This document shows, one piece after another, positions 17,719 through 26,399 of a DNA stretch of 64,000 nt. A program made the position numbers and the translations under genes. The notes beneath the pieces were generated by a model, which was given only the letters and a program-made list of their open reading frames with translations, was not told where the DNA came from and ran no database searches. The DNA is from Pseudobacter ginsenosidimutans. Its GTDB lineage: Bacteria > Bacteroidota > Bacteroidia > Chitinophagales > Chitinophagaceae. The stretch spans positions 5,084,001-5,148,000 of the forward strand of contig NZ_CP042431.1 of NCBI RefSeq assembly GCF_007970185.1, read 5' to 3'. How positions within the stretch are numbered: the stretch's first letter is position 1; each line of letters opens with the position of its first letter.

Positions 17719-18480
17719 TTGAAGAAGATTAAGGTTGGAATCGTGAATTATCTCAATACCAAACCATTATTGTTTGGTATCGAGCATTCACCGGTGATCG
17801 ATGCAATTGAGCCCGTACCCGAATATCCGGCGAATATTGCCCGTATGCTCCTGGAAGATGAAATTGATATGGGACTGGTTCCCGTAGCGGTGATCCCGCG
17901 AATGAAAGAGTATTTTATCAACACCAATTACTGTATCGGTTGTACGCAGCCCGTGGCCAGTGTTTGCCTGTTCAGTGATGTGCCTGTAGAGGAAATAAAA
18001 GAAGTGTTGCTGGACTATCAGAGCCGTACCTCGGTAACGCTGGCGCGTATCCTGATGCGTGATTACTGGAAGATCGATCCGGTGATCACAGATACGAAAT
18101 ATGATTACCGCAGCCGCATCAGCGGAACTACTGCCGGTGTGGTGATCGGCGACAGAGCCCTGGAGCAGCGCCACAAGAGCAAGTATATCTATGATCTGGG
18201 AGAAGCCTGGATGGCCCATACCGGATTGCCATTCGTGTTTGCCGCATGGGTGAGTAACAAACCATTGCCGGAAGATTTTGTAAAAGCCTTTGATGCTGCC
18301 AATGCAGAAGGACTGAAGCATATCGATGAAGTGGTGGCAGCCAACCCTTATCCCACTTACGATCTGCATGAATATTATACCAAAAATATCAGCTACGAAC
18401 TGGATGAAGCCAAGAGAAAGGGATTGTCGAAATTCCTGGAACTGATCGGAACGCTCAATCCGGTAGTAGCCGCAAAATAA
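17719..18480 (+). CDS. mqnA: Chorismate dehydratase MqnA
   Basis: First enzyme of the futalosine route to menaquinone: it dehydrates chorismate to 3-enolpyruvylbenzoate. The periplasmic-binding-protein-like fold is recognisable from KVGIVNYLNTKPLLFGIE at the N-terminus, DMGLVPVAVIPRM, and the SRTSVTLARIL phosphate-type loop. GLPFVFAAWV is another conserved stretch. The frame is open from 17665, but the promoter position and the family N-terminus (LKKIKVGIVNYLN) indicate the TTG at 17719, giving 253 aa. Divergent from purB; followed by an intrinsic terminator at 18495-18528. Confidence 0.93.
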   Translation: MKKIKVGIVNYLNTKPLLFGIEHSPVIDAIEPVPEYPANIARMLLEDEIDMGLVPVAVIPRMKEYFINTNYCIGCTQPVASVCLFSDVPVEEIKEVLLDYQSRTSVTLARILMRDYWKIDPVITDTKYDYRSRISGTTAGVVIGDRALEQRHKSKYIYDLGEAWMAHTGLPFVFAAWVSNKPLPEDFVKAFDAANAEGLKHIDEVVAANPYPTYDLHEYYTKNISYELDEAKRKGLSKFLELIGTLNPVVAAK

Positions 18481-18494
18481 TCAGTGTGTGCCAG

Positions 18495-18528
18495 GTCGCT
18501 CGTCTTCGGGCGAGTGACTTTTATTTTG
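18495..18528 (+). terminator. Intrinsic terminator after mqnA
   Basis: GTCGCTCG and CGAGTGAC pair (one G-T wobble) around a cTTCGg tetraloop, followed by TTTTATTTT. It lies 15 nt beyond the mqnA stop. Confidence 0.85.
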
Positions 18529-18544
18529 TTGCCTCCGGCGGCAC

Positions 18545-20032
18545 TTATTTCCTTCCCAACCTTTTGCTCACCGTTCTCATCACCTCTGCAAGGTCCGGCG
18601 TTAATTTGAACAGCCAAACACCTCCAAGGTACACTACAGAAAAGATAGCGCTCTTCACTACCATTCCAGCCAGCCCATTCAGGCTGATGAGTAACGTGAC
18701 CGCATATGCGCCAATTGCCAGTAGCAACGCATACAGGCTATTAATGGAAAAAGGGAAATACCCGAATCTCAATTTGATGAAGACCAGTCGTAAAGTATTG
18801 TAAACGGTATACGTGGATAATGTAGCCAGCGCCACACCGATCATTCCCATAGAGCGGGCCAGGTAGATATTGAGTGGTATCGAAGTGGCAAGTAAGATCA
18901 GGCCGGAATAGAATTCGAAACGCCAGGCAGGGGAAGTCATGATCACTGAACTGCTGATCCCCAGCGTGAGGTCGATTACATTGAAAATCCCCAGGATCAG
19001 GAATACCATTTTGCCCTCAGCAAAACTGGGATCAAGGCCCAGCAGATGGAGGCCATCGTCATAATTGATCCAGATGAACAAAAAGAGGAATGAGCTGATC
19101 AGTTGCAGATTGATGCTGGCCCTTTTGTAGATCCGGGAAATATCATGGTGGTTCTTGTTCTTCCAGTGCATGGCAATCATCGGTCCGGCGATGGACAACA
19201 AGGCCCGGTAAGGCACCTGTATCACCGCGGCCGTATATTGATTGAGCGTGTAAACGCCAGTCATGGTAAGACCCGTAACGCCAGCCAGCGCAAGCGTATC
19301 TATTTGTCTCGCGATGCCATTGATCACGATGCCGCTGTACACGAAACTAACGTAGTTGAATATCTGCCGCCGTAATCTTTTGGTTACTGTACTGAATCTG
19401 AAATTCAGGTACAACTGACCGCTGCTCACAAGATAGATGATCACAGCTATCACGATCAGCAAATACACGGAGCAGAAAAGTTTCACAAAGAGATCGAAAT
19501 CGATCACCTGGAATGCATACAATGCAATCAATACAGAAACGCAGATGCGATAGGCCGTTTCCTTCATGAAGTTGGGCAGTACCGTTCGTTTGAGTGTGTA
19601 CAGGTAGCTCTCCAGTATCATGAAGCAGAGATAGAAAAATGCAAAAAGCAAACTCCAGTAATAGAATTGCACCAGCAACTTCGAACGTTCCGAGAACTTC
19701 CGGATCACCAGCGGCTCAAACAACAAACAACCCGAAAAAACCAGCAATGCGCCGATGCCGCTAATCATCACTGCAATACCCAGCATATCATTTCGTTTAT
19801 GGCTGAGCCTGTCGAAATAATAGGGAAAGAATTTACCCATGAACACCGTCATACCCAGTGTTCCGATAGGGGCAATTACCTGGGAAATGCTGGTGAATGC
19901 CTGGGTGAGACCATACTGTTCCGGAGTGAACAAACCCTTTTTAGTGAAAAAGTACGTGTTGATGGCGCCGATCAGGAAGCCTGTGTAAGACAGGAAGCTT
20001 GATTGTATGGTTTGTTTGCGGATCTGCCCCAT
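18545..20032 (-). CDS. Oligosaccharide flippase (Wzx/MATE-like)
   Basis: A 495-aa integral membrane protein with about 12-14 hydrophobic segments spread over its full length. The N-terminus QSSFLSYTGFLIGAINTYFF and the pairwise repeated 6-helix arrangement match polysaccharide flippases that move undecaprenyl-linked oligosaccharides to the periplasm. It is divergent from rfbF and therefore belongs to the surface-glycan locus. Together with the Wzm/Wzt exporter at 1029-3166 it shows two export routes encoded close together. Substrate unknown. Confidence 0.85.
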   Translation of the reverse strand: MGQIRKQTIQSSFLSYTGFLIGAINTYFFTKKGLFTPEQYGLTQAFTSISQVIAPIGTLGMTVFMGKFFPYYFDRLSHKRNDMLGIAVMISGIGALLVFSGCLLFEPLVIRKFSERSKLLVQFYYWSLLFAFFYLCFMILESYLYTLKRTVLPNFMKETAYRICVSVLIALYAFQVIDFDLFVKLFCSVYLLIVIAVIIYLVSSGQLYLNFRFSTVTKRLRRQIFNYVSFVYSGIVINGIARQIDTLALAGVTGLTMTGVYTLNQYTAAVIQVPYRALLSIAGPMIAMHWKNKNHHDISRIYKRASINLQLISSFLFLFIWINYDDGLHLLGLDPSFAEGKMVFLILGIFNVIDLTLGISSSVIMTSPAWRFEFYSGLILLATSIPLNIYLARSMGMIGVALATLSTYTVYNTLRLVFIKLRFGYFPFSINSLYALLLAIGAYAVTLLISLNGLAGMVVKSAIFSVVYLGGVWLFKLTPDLAEVMRTVSKRLGRK

Positions 20033-20055
20033 TGGGTGATGTTGGTAAATGTGGG

Positions 20056-20063
20056 CAAAAGTA
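20056..20063 (-). promoter_or_regulatory. -7 element TACTTTTG of the flippase gene
   Basis: Exact TAnnTTTG match on the minus strand, 23 nt upstream of the flippase ATG (20032). Confidence 0.5.
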
Positions 20064-20110
20064 AGTAAACTTTGCTGCTGCTTCCCCTATGTTATGAGAT
20101 ATTAATAAGT

Positions 20111-20118
20111 TAGCTTTG
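20111..20118 (+). promoter_or_regulatory. -7 element TAGCTTTG of the rfb operon
   Basis: Exact TAnnTTTG match 18 nt upstream of the rfbF ATG (20137). It excludes the alternative upstream start at 20116, which lies inside the element. It would drive the whole run to 27379. Confidence 0.6.
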
Positions 20119-20136
20119 CACAACTTTTTTCAAAAT

Positions 20137-20913
20137 ATGAAAGTAGTCATTTTTGCAGGCGGTCTGGGTACCAGGATCGCTGAAGAAACAGATACAAGAC
20201 CAAAGCCGATGGTAGAGATCGGTGGTAAGCCCATCCTCTGGCATATCATGAAGATCTACAGTCAGTACGGATTCAATGATTTTATTATTTGTCTGGGTTA
20301 TAAAGGCTTCCTCATCAAGGAATACTTCATGCAATATTTCCTGCACAATTCCGATATCACCATCGAGCTGGGCAGCAATAAACTGGACGTTCACTATACC
20401 AATACAGAATCTTTCAAGGTTACCCTGGTGGATACCGGCCTCAATACCAAAACCGCCGGCAGACTGAAACGCGTACAGCAGTATGTGGGCAATGAGGATT
20501 TCATGCTTACCTATGGCGATGGCGTTTCCGATGTAGACCTGAAAAAACTTCTGGAGTTCCATAAAGCCCATAACAAGGCAGCCACCGTTACTGCCATTCA
20601 GCCGGAAGCCCGCTTCGGTGGAATGGAAATGGGACCTGATGGTGAAGTGATCAGCTTCAAGGAAAAACCCAGGGGAGATGGAAAATGGATCAATGGCGGG
20701 TTCTTTGTACTCAAACCCGAAGTATTCAAATACCTCGATGGCAATATGGATGATACCATGTGGGAAGACAGTCCCATGGAGCACCTTGCCAAAGATCACC
20801 AACTGATGGCCTATCAGCATCATGGCTTCTGGAAATGCATGGACGCAATGCGCGACAAACTTGAACTGGAAGCATTATGGCAAAACAATCAGGCAAAATG
20901 GAAAATCTGGTAA
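20137..20913 (+). CDS. rfbF: Glucose-1-phosphate cytidylyltransferase
   Basis: Makes CDP-glucose from CTP and glucose-1-phosphate. KVVIFAGGLGTRI at residues 2-14 is the nucleotidyltransferase P-loop-like signature, TRPKPMVEIGGKPILWHIM follows, and TYGDGVSDVD is the metal-binding site. The 258-aa length and the match to RfbF rather than RmlA (short insert, CDP branch) are supported by rfbG directly downstream. The first ATG-type start (20116) is excluded by the promoter. The gene overlaps rfbG, so the two are translationally coupled. Confidence 0.95.
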   Translation: MKVVIFAGGLGTRIAEETDTRPKPMVEIGGKPILWHIMKIYSQYGFNDFIICLGYKGFLIKEYFMQYFLHNSDITIELGSNKLDVHYTNTESFKVTLVDTGLNTKTAGRLKRVQQYVGNEDFMLTYGDGVSDVDLKKLLEFHKAHNKAATVTAIQPEARFGGMEMGPDGEVISFKEKPRGDGKWINGGFFVLKPEVFKYLDGNMDDTMWEDSPMEHLAKDHQLMAYQHHGFWKCMDAMRDKLELEALWQNNQAKWKIW

Positions 20914-21983
20914 GCAACGCATCCCTTCAGTCTGCCTACAAAGGCAAAAAAGTGCTGCTCACCGGGCATACCGGTTTCAAAGGAGCCTGGCTCATGAACT
21001 GGCTGCAAATGCTGGGAGCTGACGTCAAAGGTTATGCGCTGCCGCCATCTTACGAAGGAGGTATTTACCAGCTGATGGAACCTTTTGCAACAGGTGCTTC
21101 TATCCTGGCTGATATCCGCAACAAGGAACTGCTCAAACAAACCGTTCAGGATTTTCAACCCGACTTTATATTTCACCTGGCCGCGCAACCACTGGTTCGG
21201 CTCAGCTACGAGATCCCGGCTGAAACCTTCGAAGTAAATGCAGTAGGCACCGCCAACCTCCTGGAAACTGCCATATCATTGAACAAGCGCTGTGCCGTAG
21301 TGGTGATCACCACAGATAAAGTATACGAAAACAAAGAACAGGACATTCTGTATACAGAGAACGATGTGTTGGGTGGATATGATCCCTACAGCGCCAGCAA
21401 AGCCTGTACAGAGATTGTGGTAAGCTCCTTCAGAAGTTCTTTCTTCAATCCTTCTCAATCGCTCCAAAATAGGCCTTCTGTTGCCAGTGCACGCGCAGGC
21501 AATGTGATAGGAGGGGGCGACTGGAGCAAAGACCGCATCGTTCCTGATATTGTACGCGCACTCCGCAATGGAGCACCAATTCCCGTACGCAATCCCAATT
21601 CTGTAAGGCCCTGGCAGCACGTGCTGGAGCCGTTGCATGGATACCTGATACTGGGAGCCATGCTCTACGCCCAACCGGTGGAATTCTCCACTGCTTTCAA
21701 TTTCGGCCCCCTGCCGGCTGATCATCTTACCGTGCAGGAACTGGTTGAAACCGCTATTGACAGCTGGGGAAGCGGTGAATGGAACAATCTCGCAACGCCC
21801 GGACAACCCCATGAGGCCAATCTGCTTAAACTGCATATCGGCAAGGCCATGCAGCAGTTGCAATGGAAACCCAAACTGAACGCAAAGGAAGCGATTCAGT
21901 GGACCATCGAATGGTACAAACAGCCGGTTGAAAAGCAGTTGGATTTCACGCTGAATCAAATCAACAGCTACCAGCAATTATGA
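20877..21983 (+). CDS. rfbG: CDP-glucose 4,6-dehydratase
   Basis: Extended SDR enzyme that converts CDP-glucose to CDP-4-dehydro-6-deoxyglucose. TGHTGFKGAWL (about residue 33) is the NAD-binding glycine motif typical of RfbG, ITTDKVYENKE is the catalytic Thr-Asp/Lys region, and YDPYSASKACTE carries the YxxxK pair. RPWQHVLEPLHGYL is a family signature. Length 368 aa. It starts inside rfbF (overlap 37 nt; ATG 20898 is an alternative giving 16 nt) and ends in an ATGA overlap with the epimerase. Confidence 0.95.
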   Translation: MAKQSGKMENLVSNASLQSAYKGKKVLLTGHTGFKGAWLMNWLQMLGADVKGYALPPSYEGGIYQLMEPFATGASILADIRNKELLKQTVQDFQPDFIFHLAAQPLVRLSYEIPAETFEVNAVGTANLLETAISLNKRCAVVVITTDKVYENKEQDILYTENDVLGGYDPYSASKACTEIVVSSFRSSFFNPSQSLQNRPSVASARAGNVIGGGDWSKDRIVPDIVRALRNGAPIPVRNPNSVRPWQHVLEPLHGYLILGAMLYAQPVEFSTAFNFGPLPADHLTVQELVETAIDSWGSGEWNNLATPGQPHEANLLKLHIGKAMQQLQWKPKLNAKEAIQWTIEWYKQPVEKQLDFTLNQINSYQQL

Positions 21984-22525
21984 CCTTTACACCTACTCCG
22001 CTCGCCGGCAGTTATGTGGTCGGATTGAAACCTTTCACAGACAATCGTGGATGGTTTGCCAGGTTCTATTGCAAAAATGAATTTGCAGCAATCGGGCATA
22101 ACAAAGAATGGTTACAGATGAACCATTCCTTCACCACAGAAGCAGGCACCATACGCGGTATGCATTTCCAGGTGCCGCCTTTTCGCGAGATCAAACTGGT
22201 AAGGTGCATTGCCGGCGCAGTTTTTGACGTGATTGTCGATTGCCGCAAAGATTCGCCCACCTTCCTTAAATGGTTTGGCGCCGAACTCTCTGCCAGCAAC
22301 CGCAATATGATGTACATACCGGAAGGCTTTGCTCACGGATTTCAGGCGCTTACCGAGAACTGTGAGCTGATCTATCTTCACAGTGAATTGTATCAACCTG
22401 GATCAGAAGGCGGTCTCCGTTATGATGATCCATCACTCAATATCCAATGGCCTTTGGCCGCCAGGAACCTGTCAGACAGGGATGCGAGTCATCCGCTGCT
22501 GGACGAAAACTTTAAAGGACTGTAA
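21980..22525 (+). CDS. dTDP-4-dehydrorhamnose 3,5-epimerase family protein
   Basis: RmlC-type cupin epimerase, 181 aa. It has KPFTDNRGWFARFYC near the N-terminus, RGMHFQ with the catalytic-base His, a conserved Lys in REIKLVR, and IPEGFAHGFQAL. In this operon the likely substrate is the CDP-linked 4-keto-6-deoxyhexose made by RfbG rather than a dTDP sugar. Whether it inverts C3 only or C3 and C5 cannot be told from sequence. The start overlaps the rfbG stop by 4 nt. Confidence 0.88.
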   Translation: MTFTPTPLAGSYVVGLKPFTDNRGWFARFYCKNEFAAIGHNKEWLQMNHSFTTEAGTIRGMHFQVPPFREIKLVRCIAGAVFDVIVDCRKDSPTFLKWFGAELSASNRNMMYIPEGFAHGFQALTENCELIYLHSELYQPGSEGGLRYDDPSLNIQWPLAARNLSDRDASHPLLDENFKGL

Positions 22526-22527
22526 TT

Positions 22528-23754
22528 ATGCAATGCAGATTTTGTAAAACAGAATTGTCGCAAGTATTCATTGATCTGGTGAATTCTCCTGCTTCCAACT
22601 CTTTTCTCACAAAGGAACAGCTGAACGAACCGGAAATATTCTATCCGCTCAAGACCTTCACCTGTCCCAACTGTTTCCTGGTGCAGGTAGATGAGTATAA
22701 AAAGTCCGATGCTATCTTCAACAGCGATTATGTTTATTTCTCCTCCTACAGCACCAGCTGGCTGAAGCATGCAAAGGCCTACACCGAAAAAATGATCCAC
22801 CGTTTCGGATATAACCAACAATCCAAAGTGGTGGAGATCGCTTCTAACGATGGTTATCTTCTGCAGTACTTCCTGGAAAAACAGGTGCCCGTACTCGGCA
22901 TAGAACCTACTGCAAATACCGCCGAAGTGGCCAAAGGCAAAGGCATTGAAACGGTAGTGGATTTCTTCGGCGTACGTCTTGCAAAGGAACTAACGGCCAA
23001 AGGTATCCGCGCCAACCTGCTGCTGGGTAATAACGTACTTGCACATGTGCCGGACATCGTGGATTTTGTGGGTGGTATGAAAATACTGCTGGCGCCCGAT
23101 GGCGTGATCACCATGGAATTCCCGCACCTGATGCAGCTGGTAGACAATAATCAGTTCGATACCATCTATCATGAACATTTCTCTTATCTCTCTTTCTATA
23201 CTGTTCAGCAGATCTTTGCTGCTGCCGGACTGGAAATGTTCGATGTGGAAGAGATTCCAACACATGGTGGCTCCCTTCGTATCTATGCTCATCATAAAGA
23301 GGATACCACCAGGGCCGTAACAGCAAATGTTCAGGCCCTGCTGGATAAAGAAAAGAACAAAGGCATGCAGGGGCTCACTTACTACGATAATTTCCAGCAG
23401 AAAGCCCTCAAAGTGAAAATGGACCTGATGGATTTTCTCGTAACCCAAAAACGCGCCGGAAAAAAAGTGGCTGCTTACGGAGCTGCCGCCAAGGGCAATA
23501 CATTGCTCAACTATTGCGGCATCAAGGATGATTTGATAGATTATGTGGTGGATGCCAATCCGCACAAACAGGGTAAGTTCCTGCCGGCCAGCCATATTCC
23601 CGTGCTGGACCTGGAGCACCTGAAAAAACATCAACCTGATTTTGTGCTCATCCTGCCCTGGAATATCAAAGATGAGATCACGCAACAACTGGCATTCATC
23701 AAAGAATGGAATGGACAATTTGTAGTGCCGATTCCATCACTGCAAATAATATAA
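22528..23754 (+). CDS. Sugar C-methyltransferase (TylC3/NovU-like)
   Basis: A 408-aa enzyme with the three-part layout of nucleotide-sugar C-methyltransferases. The N-terminal zinc-ribbon-like domain has CRFC at 3-6 and CPNC about residue 49-52. The central SAM-binding Rossmann domain has VVEIASNDGYLLQYF. The C-terminal domain has KVAAYGAAAKGNTLLNYC. Members methylate a carbon next to a keto group of a 4-ketosugar (C3 or C5), producing branched-chain deoxysugars. Placed 2 nt after the epimerase and before a ketoreductase, it would act on the epimerised CDP-4-keto sugar. Confidence 0.9.
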   Translation: MQCRFCKTELSQVFIDLVNSPASNSFLTKEQLNEPEIFYPLKTFTCPNCFLVQVDEYKKSDAIFNSDYVYFSSYSTSWLKHAKAYTEKMIHRFGYNQQSKVVEIASNDGYLLQYFLEKQVPVLGIEPTANTAEVAKGKGIETVVDFFGVRLAKELTAKGIRANLLLGNNVLAHVPDIVDFVGGMKILLAPDGVITMEFPHLMQLVDNNQFDTIYHEHFSYLSFYTVQQIFAAAGLEMFDVEEIPTHGGSLRIYAHHKEDTTRAVTANVQALLDKEKNKGMQGLTYYDNFQQKALKVKMDLMDFLVTQKRAGKKVAAYGAAAKGNTLLNYCGIKDDLIDYVVDANPHKQGKFLPASHIPVLDLEHLKKHQPDFVLILPWNIKDEITQQLAFIKEWNGQFVVPIPSLQII

Positions 23755-23755
23755 G

Positions 23756-24610
23756 ATGCAAATTCTGGTAACAGGGGCAACTGGTTTTATCGGCAATTAT
23801 GTAATTGACCGTCTGCTGCAGCTGGGGCATGAAGTGATCGCCAGCTCGGCCAATGCTGCAAAAGCCGCCACCATGCCCTGGTACCCGAAGGTGAAATATA
23901 CCGCATTCGATTTCGAAGCATTTGATGCCAGCGCAGATTACTTTTCGTATTTCGGTAAACCTGATTGTATGGTCCATCTGGCCTGGGAGGGATTACCAAA
24001 TTATAAATCGGCCTTTCATACAGAACTGAACCTGCCGCGTCATAAGGCTTTGCTCACGAATATGATCGAAAATGGTTTGAGCGATCTAACTGTTACGGGC
24101 ACCTGCTTTGAATATGGCATGCAGGAAGGAATGCTGAAAGAAGATATGCAGGTATTCCCTGCAAACCCTTACGCCATTGCCAAGAATGAGCTGAGAATTT
24201 TCCTGGAAGAGCTGGCCGCGGAAAAGCATATACATTTCAAATGGGCCCGCCTCTTTTATATGTATGGGAAAGGGCAAAATCCTAATTCCTTACTTTCGCA
24301 GCTGGAAAGGGCCATCGCCAATGGGGATGAGCAGTTCAACATGAGCGGAGGGGAGCAGGTAAGGGATTTCCTGCCGGTGGAGAAAGTAGCTGAATACATC
24401 GCAGCCATCGCATTGCAAAACAGAACCACTGGTGTGATCAATTGCTGCAGCGGCATTCCGGTATCAGTGACCCAACTGGTAGAAGATTATCTTGCAGAAA
24501 AGAATAAAACCATAAAACTGAACCGTGGTTTTTATCCATACCCGGATTACGAGCCGATGTGCTTCTGGGGTGATAATACCAAACTTAAAACCATACTGAA
24601 CAATGAGTGA
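23756..24610 (+). CDS. NAD-dependent epimerase/dehydratase family ketoreductase
   Basis: Extended SDR protein of 284 aa. The cofactor motif GATGFIG is at residues 7-13, and NPYAIAKNELR carries the catalytic YxxxK. GEQVRDFLPVEKVAEYI is typical of sugar-nucleotide SDRs. By position, after dehydratase, epimerase and C-methyltransferase, it most likely reduces the 4-keto group to finish a branched 6-deoxysugar. The stop overlaps the start of the CmcI-like gene by 8 nt. Confidence 0.85.
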   Translation: MQILVTGATGFIGNYVIDRLLQLGHEVIASSANAAKAATMPWYPKVKYTAFDFEAFDASADYFSYFGKPDCMVHLAWEGLPNYKSAFHTELNLPRHKALLTNMIENGLSDLTVTGTCFEYGMQEGMLKEDMQVFPANPYAIAKNELRIFLEELAAEKHIHFKWARLFYMYGKGQNPNSLLSQLERAIANGDEQFNMSGGEQVRDFLPVEKVAEYIAAIALQNRTTGVINCCSGIPVSVTQLVEDYLAEKNKTIKLNRGFYPYPDYEPMCFWGDNTKLKTILNNE

Positions 24611-25340
24611 TCCTGTAAAAGCTTTTGTTGAAGAAAGAAAGCAAAGGATAGCCGAAAACGGCGGGAACCAGCAATTGCAGGCTGCTGCAAAGGCTTTCAA
24701 CGATGCATCCAACAGTGCGAGGTATTCCTATAACTTCTCCTGGATGGGCAGGCCCATCATCCAGTATCCGCAGGATATGATCGTGATGCAGGAGCTGATC
24801 TGGGATCTGAAGCCGGACCTGATCATCGAAACAGGGATCGCTCATGGTGGTTCACTGATCTTCTATGCTTCACTGATGGAACTCATCGGGAAAGGAGAAG
24901 TGCTGGGCATCGATATCGATATCCGTGCGCATAACCGAAAAGAGATCGAAGCGCATCCCATGTTCAAACGTATTACGATGCTGGAAGGGTCTGCCATCAG
25001 TGAAGAGATAGCCGCTCAGGTTCGCAGGGCAGCCGAAGGCAAGCAAACAGTGATGGTGCTGCTGGATTCCAACCATACTCATGATCATGTGCTGCGCGAG
25101 CTGGAACTCTATGCGCCACTGGTTACTCCCGGCTCATACTGTGTAGTGTTCGATACAATCGTGGAGAAACTGCCCGAGGGTTATTTCAGTGAATCACGAC
25201 CCTGGGGAATCGGTAATAACCCGCTTACTGCCGTGTATGAATACCTGAAGAAAGATGATAATTTCGTGATCGACGCCAGCATCGACAATAAAGTGCTGAT
25301 CAGTGTAGCGCCGGAAGGTTATCTCAAAAGAATCAAATAA
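24603..25340 (+). CDS. CmcI family (cephalosporin-hydroxylase-like) methyltransferase
   Basis: A 245-aa protein of the CmcI/rhamnosyl O-methyltransferase family, a class I SAM fold. DLIIETGIAHGGSLIFYASL (about residues 79-98) is motif I, GIDIDIR supplies the acidic residue at the end of strand 2, and MVLLDSNHTHDHVLREL is the family's metal-binding DxxH-type segment. FDTIVE also fits. Family members O-methylate sugars in several glycan loci, so an O-methylation of the branched sugar or the nascent chain is the most likely role. It overlaps the preceding gene by 8 nt. Confidence 0.85.
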   Translation: MSDPVKAFVEERKQRIAENGGNQQLQAAAKAFNDASNSARYSYNFSWMGRPIIQYPQDMIVMQELIWDLKPDLIIETGIAHGGSLIFYASLMELIGKGEVLGIDIDIRAHNRKEIEAHPMFKRITMLEGSAISEEIAAQVRRAAEGKQTVMVLLDSNHTHDHVLRELELYAPLVTPGSYCVVFDTIVEKLPEGYFSESRPWGIGNNPLTAVYEYLKKDDNFVIDASIDNKVLISVAPEGYLKRIK

Positions 25341-25355
25341 GGAATCATTCTCATA

Positions 25356-26399
25356 ATGTTTACAGGCGAACCATCCAATAGCAATCCCTGGGTTACTTTT
25401 TGCATGACCACTTTTAAGAGGCCGGACTTCCTGCACCAGCAGCTAACCGATCTTGCAAAGCAAACCTTTCCTTATTTCAAAGTGGTGATCTCAGACAATG
25501 ATCCGGAAGGAAGCGCCAGGGCTGTAGTGGAAGCCTTCAATGATCCACGCGTTTCTTACTATGTGAATGAAGCCAACCTGGGAATGGTGAAGAGCTTCAA
25601 CCGTAGCCTGGCAAAAGCGGAAACACCCTGGGTGGTGATGATCACGGATGATGATCCTGTATATCCAAACATGCTGCAGACATTATACGATCTGCACAAG
25701 AAATATCCCGGCTATGGCATGTATATGGGCGGCTGCGACCTCATGGCCCATACACCCGAAGTTGCGCGCAGCTCGCGGGTGAAAGTGGGTACCAATAGTT
25801 GTCTCGCCAACCTGGCCATCGGTACGGTGCGCGAATACAAGGGAAGGGAATTTCCCTATGCTTATTTCAAAAACGATATCGGCTGCCACCTGCTCTGGAG
25901 CTGTGGTGTAGTGAAGCGTGAAGTGGCGCTGGCCATTGAAGGAATGCCGGATTTCGGCGCACCCTACAATACCGATTTCGGTTATATCGTACTGGCAGGA
26001 GCCCAACAGGGCGCAGTACTGCTTAACACTTCATTGGGCTGCCAGGTGGTGCATGGCGCCAACTATGGTTTTACCGAATCGGACTACGAAAAATTCTATA
26101 TCACCCCAGATGCCTGGATGAAATGGGTGATGGACCATCTTCCCAAAAGTCAGGACTGGAGCACGTTGTACAGGCCACTCGAACTGTTTACGGCCAGATG
26201 GGTGGTGGAGTATGCAGTGAGCATAAAAAAAATTGCAAAAGACCGCCAGCTTCATAAGCCTGAGTTCGACGCAGTAGTGAAGAGGATCTTCAAAATCCCT
26301 TATCTCAGGAAATGGAAGATAAAATACTGGCTGGCCATTCATATGCCGGGACTGTTTGAATCCCTCATTGGCATTAAGAAAAGAATATTCGGAAGCTGA
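25356..26399 (+). CDS. Family-2 glycosyltransferase
   Basis: A 347-aa GT-A enzyme. VTFCMTTFKRPDFL opens the fold, VISDNDPEGSA is the nucleotide-binding strand, and ITDDDPVYPNML holds the metal-binding acidic cluster. It follows the CmcI-like gene by 15 nt and overlaps the next glycosyltransferase (stop and start share an A at 26399). Probably adds a residue, perhaps the branched sugar, to the lipid-linked oligosaccharide. Specificity unknown. Confidence 0.85.
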   Translation: MFTGEPSNSNPWVTFCMTTFKRPDFLHQQLTDLAKQTFPYFKVVISDNDPEGSARAVVEAFNDPRVSYYVNEANLGMVKSFNRSLAKAETPWVVMITDDDPVYPNMLQTLYDLHKKYPGYGMYMGGCDLMAHTPEVARSSRVKVGTNSCLANLAIGTVREYKGREFPYAYFKNDIGCHLLWSCGVVKREVALAIEGMPDFGAPYNTDFGYIVLAGAQQGAVLLNTSLGCQVVHGANYGFTESDYEKFYITPDAWMKWVMDHLPKSQDWSTLYRPLELFTARWVVEYAVSIKKIAKDRQLHKPEFDAVVKRIFKIPYLRKWKIKYWLAIHMPGLFESLIGIKKRIFGS